This document shows positions 46,067-55,279 of a stretch of 64,000 nt of DNA, piece by piece. Made by a program: the position numbers and the translations under genes. Under the pieces are notes generated by a model. The model searched no databases. It saw only the letters and a list, made by a program, of their open reading frames with translations, and was not told the DNA's origin. Within the stretch, counting starts at the first letter, position 1. Each line of letters begins with the position of its first letter. The stretch covers positions 1 to 64,000 of the forward strand of contig NZ_JAKVBC010000018.1 in NCBI RefSeq assembly GCF_022447245.1, in the 5' to 3' direction. The stretch comes from Kordia sp. (GTDB lineage: Bacteria; Bacteroidota; Bacteroidia; Flavobacteriales; Flavobacteriaceae).

Positions 46067-46230
46067 ACAAAAAACATACATGAAAATATTTTGCGCTTTT
46101 ATTTGACGAATTATCATTTTAACCCCTTTGTTTATGAGTTATTGACAATTATCAAATAATTTTTAAAAAGTGTCATTTTTTTCAAAAAAGAGAATACTAC
46201 AACGTTTTTGTTGTGGTAATGTTGTGGTAA
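46067..46230 (-). promoter_or_regulatory. Control region of the susC operon
   Basis: In the direction of transcription: two exact copies of TTACCACAACA in tandem (46209-46230), ATTGTCAA (46142-46149), GGGTTAAAATGATA (46112-46125) and ATGTATGTTTTTTGT (46067-46081). Distances equal those before the 36989 gene to within 1 bp. The 11-bp period puts both operator halves on the same DNA face. No TTG -33 box is seen at the usual distance from TATGTTTT, which fits an activator-dependent promoter. The remaining bases between 46231 and 46348 belong to the divergent peptide gene's leader. Confidence 0.75.
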
Positions 46231-46348
46231 TTTTTTAATATGTTGAGGTATTTTTAATGATGATGTAATCGTGTATTGGTTCAACTTTCAGTATTTCTCA
46301 TTGTTTTCGTTAATTTTATTGAAGTTTATTAATTAAAAATCTTAAATC

Positions 46349-46516
46349 ATGAAAAAATCAGTAAAGAAGTTAAGTTTAAACAAAAGATCAATTCTAAAAT
46401 TGAATGAACTACCAGCAATTAATGGAGGATTAAAAGTTCCTCTTGAAGCTTCAGGTCATCAAGGATGTGGAGGTTTTACAACACAACCAGATTGTCCTCC
46501 TAGCATCGGCTGTTAA
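46349..46516 (+). CDS. Class I lanthipeptide-type precursor peptide, intact
   Basis: The 55-residue peptide has leader MKKSVKKLSLNKRSILKLNE then LPAINGG, with the basic start, SLNKRSI-L middle and Gly-Gly end of this precursor type. The core LKVPLEASGHQGCGGFTTQP then DCPPSIGC holds three Cys with two Thr and two Ser. It is divergent from susC and has its own terminator, and no modification genes are near. The location beside the laminarin regulator may be chance or may link expression to glycan supply. Confidence 0.65.
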   Translation: MKKSVKKLSLNKRSILKLNELPAINGGLKVPLEASGHQGCGGFTTQPDCPPSIGC

Positions 46517-46544
46517 TCATATTATCTCAATAAAACTTTTTTTT

Positions 46545-46586
46545 ATAAGCTACAGAATAGAAATATGATGTAGCTTATTTTTTTGT
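46545..46586 (+). terminator. Rho-independent terminator of the peptide gene
   Basis: ATAAGCTACA and TGTAGCTTAT form a perfect 10-bp stem (46545-46554 and 46569-46578) with a 14-base loop, followed by eight T with one following G. It lies 28 bp after the stop at 46516 and 17 bp from the end of the convergent regulator gene. Confidence 0.85.
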
Positions 46587-46602
46587 GATTGCATATTGGA
46601 AG

Positions 46603-49407
46603 TTACAAATTTAAAAAGTAATCGTTCAGATTAATCTCACGAGCCAAACTGATCTTTTTCCGAAGACGATAACGTTTAATTTCCACACTTCGTACTGAAA
46701 TGTTGAGGAGTGGAGCAATCTCTTTTGAGGATAAATTTAATCGTAAATAGGCGCACAATCGCAGATCGTTTGCTGTTAATTGTTGATGTAACTCTTTTAC
46801 CTTTTTGAAGAAATCTTTATCTGCATGATTGAATGCTTCTTCAAAGAATTTCCAATCTTCTGCATTGTTGATGTTTTTATCGATCAAACGAATTACTGGT
46901 TTTACATTTTGCGTTTCTGTTTTTTGCTTTTGTAATTCTTGCTTGATACTGTTGAGCGTTTCATTCTTCTTAATCATGTTCATTGTCGCAATTGCCAATT
47001 CACGATTCTTAGATTCTATGTCATTCTTAAGTTGTGTATTTTTTAACTGAATGATCTCTTTCTGCGCTTCTAATTCTTTTAATGCTAGTTCACGTGTTTT
47101 CTTTTCCAATAAGCGTTCACGTTGTTTTCTGTAATATCGCTTGTAGAATCCATTAATAGTTGTAAACAATAAAATGGTCAAAATAAGATAGATTGCAATA
47201 GCTACATTTGATAAATACCAAGGACGATTGATTAGAAACGGATATACAGCTGTATTTGCCGTTATTTGATTGTTGATACGAGCTTTTACCTTAAACTTAT
47301 AGCTTCCGTGCGGTAAGTTTTCAAAAGAAACATCGGATTTAGTGCTCCATTCGCTCCATTCATCATACAAACCTTCTAGTTGATATGAATATTCTGCAAC
47401 TTCATATTTGTTGTACGCAGGAATACTATACATAAACGCTAAATAGTTTTCGTTTGCATTAAATTCTTGTTCTTCTTCTCTTTTTAATGCTATTTTGCGA
47501 ATGTTACCTGCAAGCGAAGCATTGGTAACACTGTTTATTTTAATGGTATACTCTTTGTTATGAATTTCAGCTAAATCAATAGTAATATAACCGTTTGAAG
47601 TCCCTAAGAGATAGTTTTTCCCTGTAAGATGAGAAATGTTTTCATAACCTTTCATTTCGTTGCGTAACGATTGTGGAATGGCAATGCGTTGTACTTTAAA
47701 ATCTCCGTTTAATTTTTCTTTAGTTACATAATTAATATAATTATTCGTAAACGCCCATAAATAACCGACATCATCCACCACTAACCTACCCGAAGTATAA
47801 TCATCATTTTCAAAGATGGAACTCAGTATGGAATCTTTCTGAAAGTTGTGTGATACATCATCATATTTGAAAATTCCATTTTTGTTGGCTTGGTATATGT
47901 TATCATCAAATAATACCAAACTTGTATTGGCGCTTTTTTGAATGGTAGCATTCTTTGTGTATTCTGAGACTTCTTGAAGATTTTTATCTAGTGTTATTTC
48001 GTACACACCTTTGTATTCATGGTTCATCAAGATTTTGTTTGGCGTTACCCATTCAAAATGTTTGGATGAAATATCAAAGCCTTTGATTTTATAATTTAGT
48101 TTCCATATGTCATTCTCTTTATGTAGCACATACAATCCGTCATAATTTCCTTGAATGATTTGATCTTGTTTTCCTGGAACTGTTTTTATATCCCAAGTTC
48201 CTTGTACATTGGTAATTTTTTGTGATGTATTTCCTTTGATGAGAAAGGTTCCTGAATCATGTCCACAAAACAATTCGTTATCAATAATACGTAAACACCA
48301 CACCTGCCCTTTTGTTCCGTTTATAAAACTAAAATCGTTATCACTTTCAGTATTTTTATAAAACAAGCCTTGATTTGTTCCTAGATATACACATCCGTTG
48401 TAAATGATAGAAGAATAAATAGTTCCAATGCGTCCAGTTTGATCGGCAAAGTACTTAAAAGGCTCTTTTGTGTTGATACAATTAATTCCATTATCCAAAC
48501 CAGTCCATACATTGCCATCTATATCTTCAAATAAAGAAAGTGCGGTATTGTCACCTAAACCACTGGCTTGATCAATTCGATAGTGCAATGCTCCTTCGGC
48601 AGAAATATGATAAATTCCTTTAGCAATAGTACCTAGTATGTAACTTCCATCAGATAATTGAATGCTTGTGTATATACTTTTTTCATTGTATTGTTTTTGA
48701 TATGGCAATTTCATCACTGTTAATCCTTCTTCATTATAGATAAACCAACCAGCATCACGCGTCACAATTACTTTTTGATTTCCTTTTGGGAATAATCCCA
48801 CAATCCTGCTTTTTCGTAAAATAGCATTATCGCTGATCAGTTTTTTTTCACCATTTTCAATACTGTACAATCCTTCTTCAAGTACTTGAAAAAATAATTC
48901 ATCTTGAATCTTATAAAGTTTCGTAATGATATTGTCTGAAATAATTACTTTTAATGAATTGTTTGTTGTATGGTAAATATAAATTCGATCCAATGATTGA
49001 AAAAGCACCCATTCATCTAGCGAAATAATTTGCCAAAACTGTTCGTCTTCTTCCATGTCAACGCTCAATTCATCTGTCAACGATGTATATTCTAAAATTC
49101 CAGCTGCATTTCGTTTCCAATACCCAAAATTCATATAACAACCTGTATACACACGGTCACCAATTACTTTTACCGAACGCATGATGGTTTCGTTGGGCGA
49201 TTTATAGAGTTTCCACTGCGCTCCATTAAATTCTAACAAGCCTTTGTTATTGGCAACATACATACACGCGTCATCTGATTGCGAGATCATCCAGTTTTGG
49301 TTGTCCGCTTTGTATATTTTAGCTGTATAGTTGATAATTGGTGGCAATTCCTGTGCAAAGGAAAGACTAAAAAATAATACTAAGAATACATTTATTATGG
49401 TTCGCAA
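46603..49407 (-). CDS. SusR-like one-component regulator (beta-propeller, Y_Y_Y, TM, HTH)
   Basis: The 934-residue protein has a signal peptide (IINVFLVLFFSLSFAQ). Periplasmic beta-propeller blades follow (about 20-640; SLFEDIDGNVWTGLDNGINC), then a Y_Y_Y domain (about 660-745; YSYQLEGLYDEWSEWSTKSD, ENLPHGSYKFKVKAR) and a TM helix (about 750-772). A cytoplasmic coiled coil leads to a C-terminal LuxR-type HTH (LTANDLRLCAYLRLNLSSKE, IAPLLNISVRSVEIKRYRLR). No histidine kinase is present. It probably binds laminari-oligosaccharides in the periplasm and activates the two promoters at 37.2 and 46.1 kb. The start is TTG at 49407, which places the signal peptide correctly. Confidence 0.88.
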   Translation of the reverse strand: MRTIINVFLVLFFSLSFAQELPPIINYTAKIYKADNQNWMISQSDDACMYVANNKGLLEFNGAQWKLYKSPNETIMRSVKVIGDRVYTGCYMNFGYWKRNAAGILEYTSLTDELSVDMEEDEQFWQIISLDEWVLFQSLDRIYIYHTTNNSLKVIISDNIITKLYKIQDELFFQVLEEGLYSIENGEKKLISDNAILRKSRIVGLFPKGNQKVIVTRDAGWFIYNEEGLTVMKLPYQKQYNEKSIYTSIQLSDGSYILGTIAKGIYHISAEGALHYRIDQASGLGDNTALSLFEDIDGNVWTGLDNGINCINTKEPFKYFADQTGRIGTIYSSIIYNGCVYLGTNQGLFYKNTESDNDFSFINGTKGQVWCLRIIDNELFCGHDSGTFLIKGNTSQKITNVQGTWDIKTVPGKQDQIIQGNYDGLYVLHKENDIWKLNYKIKGFDISSKHFEWVTPNKILMNHEYKGVYEITLDKNLQEVSEYTKNATIQKSANTSLVLFDDNIYQANKNGIFKYDDVSHNFQKDSILSSIFENDDYTSGRLVVDDVGYLWAFTNNYINYVTKEKLNGDFKVQRIAIPQSLRNEMKGYENISHLTGKNYLLGTSNGYITIDLAEIHNKEYTIKINSVTNASLAGNIRKIALKREEEQEFNANENYLAFMYSIPAYNKYEVAEYSYQLEGLYDEWSEWSTKSDVSFENLPHGSYKFKVKARINNQITANTAVYPFLINRPWYLSNVAIAIYLILTILLFTTINGFYKRYYRKQRERLLEKKTRELALKELEAQKEIIQLKNTQLKNDIESKNRELAIATMNMIKKNETLNSIKQELQKQKTETQNVKPVIRLIDKNINNAEDWKFFEEAFNHADKDFFKKVKELHQQLTANDLRLCAYLRLNLSSKEIAPLLNISVRSVEIKRYRLRKKISLAREINLNDYFLNL

Positions 49408-49620
49408 AAACTATTCGGGTTTGGGTTGTCTCGTAAAAATAAGGTTATTTTTTTGATTTAATAAAGCTTTTGCTGGCTATTTATTGTTCTTTTCTCTTTC
49501 AAAAACACTCATTTTTGAATTATTAAAATTAAAAATACCTATATGTAGTGAGTTAACGAATAATTACATTTCACTATTTTCGAACAACATTTAAAAAATA
49601 ACTAACTAACCTTCTTAAAA

Positions 49621-52380
49621 ATGCACTACAAATTTATTAATACTCTTTTGGTATTGATTTTTTCTGCCTTCATTGTATCCGATGGAGACTTAAAAATTGG
49701 TGATGAAATTTCTATTTCTAACAAGAAATATGTTTTAGAACAATGTTCCGATTGTTTTGGAAAACCTACTGAGTACAAGAAAGGGCTTTCACAATTTCAA
49801 TCAGTTAATAAAAAAGAATATGCGAAACATGATTGGGAAATTACCAAAACAAAACTCTATGTAACTGCTGGAAAAAGCATTAAAAGCGTAGCTTTTGGAC
49901 TTATTGGCAAAACACCTTTTGGAAGTATTGCTAAAGATGGGCTTGAACCTTGGGTAGATTTTGCCATTGATGAAGCAGGCAATTACAAACAATCTTCATT
50001 ACGATCAAAGTTGCATGCTAGCATGAGTAAAAACATTGATCTTTATCTTCAAAAAGCACAATTAGAAAACGGTGAAGGAAATATTACATATGCACAGGTT
50101 GCAGGCGGATTTAAAGAATTCATTAACAATGGAGGGATTAGAAATGAAGACTATATTGTACTTGGTAAAAAAGTAGACGATTTTTTACTGGAGTATGTAA
50201 AAAACAATGAAATAAAGATTAAAAAATCGATAGAAGAATTTCAGCAAAAAATCTCTGATGCTCGTCAAGAAGGTGAAGCACAAGTAGAAGCACTAAAAAA
50301 TAGTTTGAACAATAAGATTGAAGCAAGCGCAAATGAACTCAAAAGTAACATCAATGCTGTAAACAAGTTAGCTCTTGAAAACATGAAAGCTACACAAGAG
50401 ATTGGGGAATCCCTAAAGAAGTTTGAAACTGAAGTTGCGGAAAAATTTGACATAGTCAATAAAGATATTGGAGAAATGCAGCAAGAGATCAAATCCAATA
50501 CAGCGCGTATCAAAACCAATGAAGCCTACATAAAGAATAATGCACAAAACATTGAAGAAGTTCAAAAACGCACACATGAAAACCGACAACTAATTACTCA
50601 GAATGCGTATAAAATTGATGTAATTTCAGGCGTGTTATATGAAAATGCCAATACTGACGGAAAACTTAAATTACTCAAAGTAACCAAGTTTCATGATGAT
50701 CCTGTAAAAAACAAAGAAATCATAGAAACAGAACGAAGCAGACTCAACAATATTCAATCTGTAGAAAAAATACAGAGAGGTATGAGTTATGCTAAAGAGA
50801 TGACTACACTTGCTGTTCATCTAGGATTGAGTCCTAAAGATGCTGAAAATATTAACAAAGCCATAGAAATCTCAGATGTTATCTTACAAGGTACCATGGC
50901 ATATTTTACATCAAATCCACTACAGGGTTTGCAAGCTGTAAATGGTGCATTGGGAATTTTATCTGGAAAAAGCGGACAGGCAGATCCTCAGTTTGAAGCT
51001 ATCATGGGAAAACTGAATGAAATTAGCAATCAATTGGTTGAAATTGACAAAAAAATTGTTGCATTAGATGAAAAAATTGTCAAACTCTATAATCTCAATA
51101 TTGAATTGCATAAAGAGACCATCAACCGTTTCAATCAATTGGATTATAAATTAGATATCTTATCAGATCAAGTAGATTATATCATACAAATCATCACTTC
51201 AAGTTGTGAACAAGTAATTGATGCAAAAGATTATGAATTGTTGTGGAATGGAATCAATAATGCTACAAGCATTCAAGATTTACGAGATCAGCATGACTTC
51301 TTCCCTATTCTAAAAAAAGTATTGTTATGTATAGAATCGAATTTAGAAATAAGTAATGTAGATGCACGTACATTTTTACATTTCAATAAAGTAGACTTAA
51401 ATAACAAGTGGGAATCCCAAATTTTATCGCCACTCCTAACTTTATTAAAGAATCATTACAATTCTGAGGAACGTAGAGAAATTTTTGCAGATGCTATTGG
51501 TTTCAGCCCTTTAAAAACCAATACTTTTTCTAATGTTTATAGTGAAGTAAGGCAAAAGAAAAATACAAATAGCATTGACAATATAACCTCGGTTACTGTA
51601 AAAGATATGAACAGGTTATTGCATCCTAAAAGTGTTGTGCAGCTAAATTATTACTTAAACCTTTTAGAACCCTATTTTTATTACGGAAACCACAGTAAAA
51701 ACTATTACCCTTTTGAAAATGAACGAATTCAAAACTTTCCCGCTGCTTATTATAAAGCAAGAAATCAAGTATTGGAAATTTGGTATCGTACACTATTAAA
51801 AGACTGTCAAATTGCAATTGCTCAACAAAACATGCTTTCTGGTGCACCGTTAATTAGTAAATTTCACAATGAAATTTCCAATCCTAATGTGACTCCTGAA
51901 AGTGAAATGATTTACCGTTTGTTAAACTCTGAAAATTTATACTTACAAACTAATGTTGCTACCAATATTTTACACACCGAATTGGCAGGAAATAGTGTGC
52001 TACTAAAAAAATTACAAAGTTCTTTTCTAAGTTCTTATGCTGATGCTACAGCAACGATTCAAAGTCTGAATGAGTTTATCAATGGTACATATTATAAACT
52101 TGCTGTAGTAGGAAGTGAAGAAAAAGGGTTTTCAACCATGTTAAAGATTACCACAAAAAACATTCCTGGATATGAAAACTTACCTACTGAAATTTATTTA
52201 CCCATTCAGACGATAGATATCATTATGGAAAATAAAATGATGTACCCAAAAGTTTTGGACGAATTACACACTACCAAAACCAAAGTAATTGAAAAAATTA
52301 TTGAATATGACATTATGGAGAAGGCTTCTAAAGAAGAATATAACGAATTAAAAACTTTATTAAATACACAAATACTATGA
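49621..52380 (+). CDS. Exported 919-residue coiled-coil protein of unknown function
   Basis: A hydrophobic N-terminus (KFINTLLVLIFSAFIVSDG) acts as signal peptide or anchor. A short domain with CSDC follows, then amphipathic helices and a long coiled coil at about 195-335. A mildly hydrophobic helical hairpin lies at about 385-440 (ISDVILQGTMAYFTSNPLQG, LQAVNGALGILSG), a second coiled coil at about 445-515, and a helical C-terminal half. The order coil, hydrophobic hairpin, coil recalls helical pore-forming toxins, but I see no family motif. It overlaps the next gene by 4 bp (ATGA), so the product is made with two tail-collar-like proteins. Confidence 0.8.
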   Translation: MHYKFINTLLVLIFSAFIVSDGDLKIGDEISISNKKYVLEQCSDCFGKPTEYKKGLSQFQSVNKKEYAKHDWEITKTKLYVTAGKSIKSVAFGLIGKTPFGSIAKDGLEPWVDFAIDEAGNYKQSSLRSKLHASMSKNIDLYLQKAQLENGEGNITYAQVAGGFKEFINNGGIRNEDYIVLGKKVDDFLLEYVKNNEIKIKKSIEEFQQKISDARQEGEAQVEALKNSLNNKIEASANELKSNINAVNKLALENMKATQEIGESLKKFETEVAEKFDIVNKDIGEMQQEIKSNTARIKTNEAYIKNNAQNIEEVQKRTHENRQLITQNAYKIDVISGVLYENANTDGKLKLLKVTKFHDDPVKNKEIIETERSRLNNIQSVEKIQRGMSYAKEMTTLAVHLGLSPKDAENINKAIEISDVILQGTMAYFTSNPLQGLQAVNGALGILSGKSGQADPQFEAIMGKLNEISNQLVEIDKKIVALDEKIVKLYNLNIELHKETINRFNQLDYKLDILSDQVDYIIQIITSSCEQVIDAKDYELLWNGINNATSIQDLRDQHDFFPILKKVLLCIESNLEISNVDARTFLHFNKVDLNNKWESQILSPLLTLLKNHYNSEERREIFADAIGFSPLKTNTFSNVYSEVRQKKNTNSIDNITSVTVKDMNRLLHPKSVVQLNYYLNLLEPYFYYGNHSKNYYPFENERIQNFPAAYYKARNQVLEIWYRTLLKDCQIAIAQQNMLSGAPLISKFHNEISNPNVTPESEMIYRLLNSENLYLQTNVATNILHTELAGNSVLLKKLQSSFLSSYADATATIQSLNEFINGTYYKLAVVGSEEKGFSTMLKITTKNIPGYENLPTEIYLPIQTIDIIMENKMMYPKVLDELHTTKTKVIEKIIEYDIMEKASKEEYNELKTLLNTQIL

Positions 52381-52949
52381 AATCGTCCAAAATTTTTAGT
52401 GTAGCATTCATGTTGTTTATTAGCACATTCATGTTCATGAGTTTACGAACACCACAAAATAATAATTCGCATATTGGAGATGTAAAATACTCCATTTTAC
52501 CAGCAGATTTATTTAATGAAACACAAGAAGGAAAGTGGGTTTTGTTAGATGGGAAACCACTTTCTAATCTTTCAGAATTATATGAGTTTTTAGATGGAAA
52601 AATGCGGTTGGACATTTTAAAAAAAGAAGGCGATTTTTATCTACTACCAGATGTCAGAGGACGTTTTGTACGAAGTATGAATGTGAACGGACAAGGAGAT
52701 GATCCGGATACAAAAAGAAAAGTTGGGAGTTACCAACAAGATATGTTTCAAACCCATACGCACGCTTTAGGTGTTGGCGTTTCTGACAAACAAGCAGCAT
52801 CACAGTTAGATCGACCTCGATTTGCTGATTTTGCTCAAAAATTTCAACGTGCTCCATTTCAAACGAAAGGAGCCATTAATGGCCATGCTGGGGAGGAAAC
52901 CAGACCAAAAAACATCGCATTATATACATATATTAAAATAGCTAACTAA
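52377..52949 (+). CDS. Exported phage-tail-collar-like protein
   Basis: The 190-residue protein has a signal peptide (SSKIFSVAFMLFISTFMFMS). A tail-collar-type domain follows: HIGDVKYSILPADLF, WVLLDGKPLSNLSELYEFL, LLPDVRGRFVRSMNVNGQG and a C-terminal block with THTHA, AGEETRPKNIALYTYIKIA. This GxxxLLDG...LPDxRGxFxRG...HxHxxxRPxNxAxxxxIK pattern is the one shared by phage tail fibres and microcystin-dependent (MdpB-type) proteins. It is translationally coupled to the 919-residue gene. No phage structural gene is nearby. Confidence 0.78.
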   Translation: MKSSKIFSVAFMLFISTFMFMSLRTPQNNNSHIGDVKYSILPADLFNETQEGKWVLLDGKPLSNLSELYEFLDGKMRLDILKKEGDFYLLPDVRGRFVRSMNVNGQGDDPDTKRKVGSYQQDMFQTHTHALGVGVSDKQAASQLDRPRFADFAQKFQRAPFQTKGAINGHAGEETRPKNIALYTYIKIAN

Positions 52950-52959
52950 TCTTTATATT

Positions 52960-53523
52960 ATGAAAATTAAAACAACTCACTTTCTCTCGCTGACAGTAAT
53001 TATTTTTTTAATCATGGGATTTTCAAGAAATCAGACGGAAGATTATCATCAAATTGGAGACATCAAATATTCCCTTCTACCACCAAATACATTTGCAAAA
53101 ACTCAAAAAGGCAGTTGGGCATTGTTAGATGGAAAACCCATTGCAGAAGATCAAAAATTATACACACTATTAGAACAAGATTTTTTGCTTGATATTTTCA
53201 AAGATGGAAATGGTATTGTAAAACTACCTGATGCTAGAGGCAGCTTTATACGAAGTATGAATATCAATGGACAAGGAAATGATCCGGATACAAAAAGAAA
53301 TGTGGGAAGTTATCAACCTGACGCTCTAAAGACCCATAAACACGCATTACAAAATACCATATATAAACATGGACGCTCGTTTAAAGGAGATAATGCTAAA
53401 GATCATGCTCTAAAGCATGCATATGGAAGTGTTTGGGCTTCAGTAACCAAAAATACAGGTGGTGCAGCCGAGTCAAGACCTAAAAACATAGCCTTATATT
53501 GCTATGTAAAGGTCTCAAATTAA
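52960..53523 (+). CDS. Exported phage-tail-collar-like protein, paralogue of the preceding gene
   Basis: The 187-residue protein aligns with the preceding gene along its whole length: signal peptide, IGDIKYSLLPPNTF, WALLDGKPIAEDQKLYTLL, KLPDARGSFIRSMNINGQG, NDPDTKRNVGSYQ and ESRPKNIALYCYVKVSN. The two differ in the variable loop before the C-terminal block (about residues 130-165 here), where tail fibres carry receptor specificity. It lies 10 bp after its paralogue and before a terminator. It probably forms trimers, alone or with its paralogue; that is inference from the family. Confidence 0.78.
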   Translation: MKIKTTHFLSLTVIIFLIMGFSRNQTEDYHQIGDIKYSLLPPNTFAKTQKGSWALLDGKPIAEDQKLYTLLEQDFLLDIFKDGNGIVKLPDARGSFIRSMNINGQGNDPDTKRNVGSYQPDALKTHKHALQNTIYKHGRSFKGDNAKDHALKHAYGSVWASVTKNTGGAAESRPKNIALYCYVKVSN

Positions 53524-53529
53524 ATACTA

Positions 53530-53562
53530 AAAAAGCTAGTTTTTTGATGAAACGAGCTTTTT
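53530..53562 (+). terminator. Rho-independent terminator of the coiled-coil/tail-collar operon
   Basis: AAAAAGCTAGTT pairs with AACGAGCTTTTT (12 bp, one mismatch) around a 9-base loop. It starts 7 bp past the stop at 53523 and ends just before the convergent decarboxylase gene (ends 53585). Confidence 0.7.
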
Positions 53563-53584
53563 ATTAGAAATCTTTTTGATGGTA

Positions 53585-55015
53585 CTATAAAGTAGCTGCA
53601 ATTATCTCACAGCAATCTAATGTTTCTTGTACATGCTGTAAGGTTGTTCTGGGATTTATCAAACACATTCGTAGTACTACTTGTCCTTGCAATACTGTTG
53701 TTACTAACAAAGCTTCACCTGAACTGATTACTTGTTTTGATATTTCCTGATTCAATGCATCTAATTCTTTCTCTGAGAAGTTTTTCCCGATAGGATTATA
53801 TCTAAAATTAATAACGGCCAGCGTTGCCGGTGATATTACTTCCCAATATGTACTTTTACGCAATATACCTTCTACATTTTCTGCAAGTTCTATATTGCAC
53901 TGTACCGCAGCTTTAAAAGAGTTTAATCCAAATGTTTTAACAGACATGTAAAATTTTAAAGCCCTAAAACGACGTGTTAACTGAATTCCGTGATCATAAA
54001 AATTAATTTCAGATTCATTTCCTTCTACATCTCTTAAGTATTCTGGTTTCTCTGTAAAAGTCTGACTTAACCATTTGTGATTTTTTACTAACAAACAACC
54101 CATCTCATACGGTTGATAAAACCATTTGTGCGGATCTACCGTTAGAGAATCTGCTTTTTCAATTCCTTTTAATAATTCCTTTCCATGTGTTCCTAAAATT
54201 GCTGCACCACCATACGCACCATCTACATGCATCCACATATCTTCTGTTTTACAGATAGCAGCAATTGTATCTAAAGGATCAACAGTTCCTGTATTTGTCG
54301 TTCCAGCAGAAGCAATAATACAAAACGGTTGCAAGCCTTCTAATCGATCTTTTGCAATCGCGTTTTTTAATTTATTTACTCCCATTTTAAACTCAATGTC
54401 GGTTGGTATAATTCGAATTTGTTCTTTTTTAAATCCTAATACTCGAATTGCTTTTATGTTTGAGGAATGTGCCTGATCAGACAAATAAATGACTGCTTTT
54501 GAAAAATCGTCTCCACATTTTACCCTTCTAGCTGTCACCAATGCTGTTAGGTTTGCCATAGAACCGCCACTTGTAAACAATCCGCCTCCTTCTTTGGTTG
54601 GAAACCCGAACATTTCCACTAACCAACCTATCGTTATAATCTCCAATTCTGCGGCTGCAGGAGAAGCTGCCCAACCACCAGAAAATATATTAAATCCTGT
54701 TGCCAATGTATCAGCCATAGTGCTGATATAATTGCTTGGTCCAGGTACAAATGAATATGATTTTGGATGCGAAACAATGGTACTATTTGGCATTATTTTT
54801 TCCATAACATCATTGAGTACAACTTGTGCTTCAGTAGCTTCCAAAGGAACATCTTCTAATAACAAAGTTTCCATATCCTTTCGAGAAGCCATTGCTACTG
54901 GATTTTTTTCTTCTTGTGTATCAAAATGCGCTACAATATGATCTATAATTTGATATCCGTATTCCCGCATTTCCTCTTTTGACAAGCTTAATGTCGCGTT
55001 GATTACGTTCTCCAT
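53585..55015 (-). CDS. PLP-dependent group II decarboxylase
   Basis: The 476 residues match the aromatic-L-amino-acid/glutamate decarboxylase family. The PLP Lys is in ADSLTVDPHKWFYQPYE, preceded by MWMHVDGAYGG (PLP-binding Asp) and by IIASAGTTNTGTVDPLD. The N-terminal part includes SYSFVPGPSNYISTMADTL and GGLFTSGGSMANLTAL. Substrate cannot be set: tyrosine, DOPA, aspartate or diaminobutyrate are options for relatives. It is a single gene, convergent with the tail-collar genes. Confidence 0.9.
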   Translation of the reverse strand: MENVINATLSLSKEEMREYGYQIIDHIVAHFDTQEEKNPVAMASRKDMETLLLEDVPLEATEAQVVLNDVMEKIMPNSTIVSHPKSYSFVPGPSNYISTMADTLATGFNIFSGGWAASPAAAELEIITIGWLVEMFGFPTKEGGGLFTSGGSMANLTALVTARRVKCGDDFSKAVIYLSDQAHSSNIKAIRVLGFKKEQIRIIPTDIEFKMGVNKLKNAIAKDRLEGLQPFCIIASAGTTNTGTVDPLDTIAAICKTEDMWMHVDGAYGGAAILGTHGKELLKGIEKADSLTVDPHKWFYQPYEMGCLLVKNHKWLSQTFTEKPEYLRDVEGNESEINFYDHGIQLTRRFRALKFYMSVKTFGLNSFKAAVQCNIELAENVEGILRKSTYWEVISPATLAVINFRYNPIGKNFSEKELDALNQEISKQVISSGEALLVTTVLQGQVVLRMCLINPRTTLQHVQETLDCCEIIAATL

Positions 55016-55279
55016 TTTTTGTAAATTTTTCTTTATTTGAATTCTTCTGCAAAAGTACTCAAAAGAAGTAGCTTTTCACTGGTATAATACCTAATAACTT
55101 GCCTTTTTACCGATATAAAACAAATTGGTTAAAAACTGTGTATTTATTGTATCATTTAAAAAAATCTAAATACAAAAAATAGTATACTGCAGAAATGGAA
55201 GCAACTATAAAATTCAAGCTTGTTTTGAGGAGTCTTTGTTGAATTTGATTCAGTATCTTTGTTGTAAATACTATTATTC

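Noticed and set aside
46209-46230. CRISPR-like tandem repeat
   Set aside because: Only two 11-bp units without spacers; the same arrangement before the second operon shows it is an operator.
52377-53523. Prophage or tailocin suggested by tail-collar domains
   Set aside because: No capsid, sheath, tube, baseplate, integrase or lysis gene is near, and both proteins carry Sec-type signals, so a phage origin of the locus is not supported.
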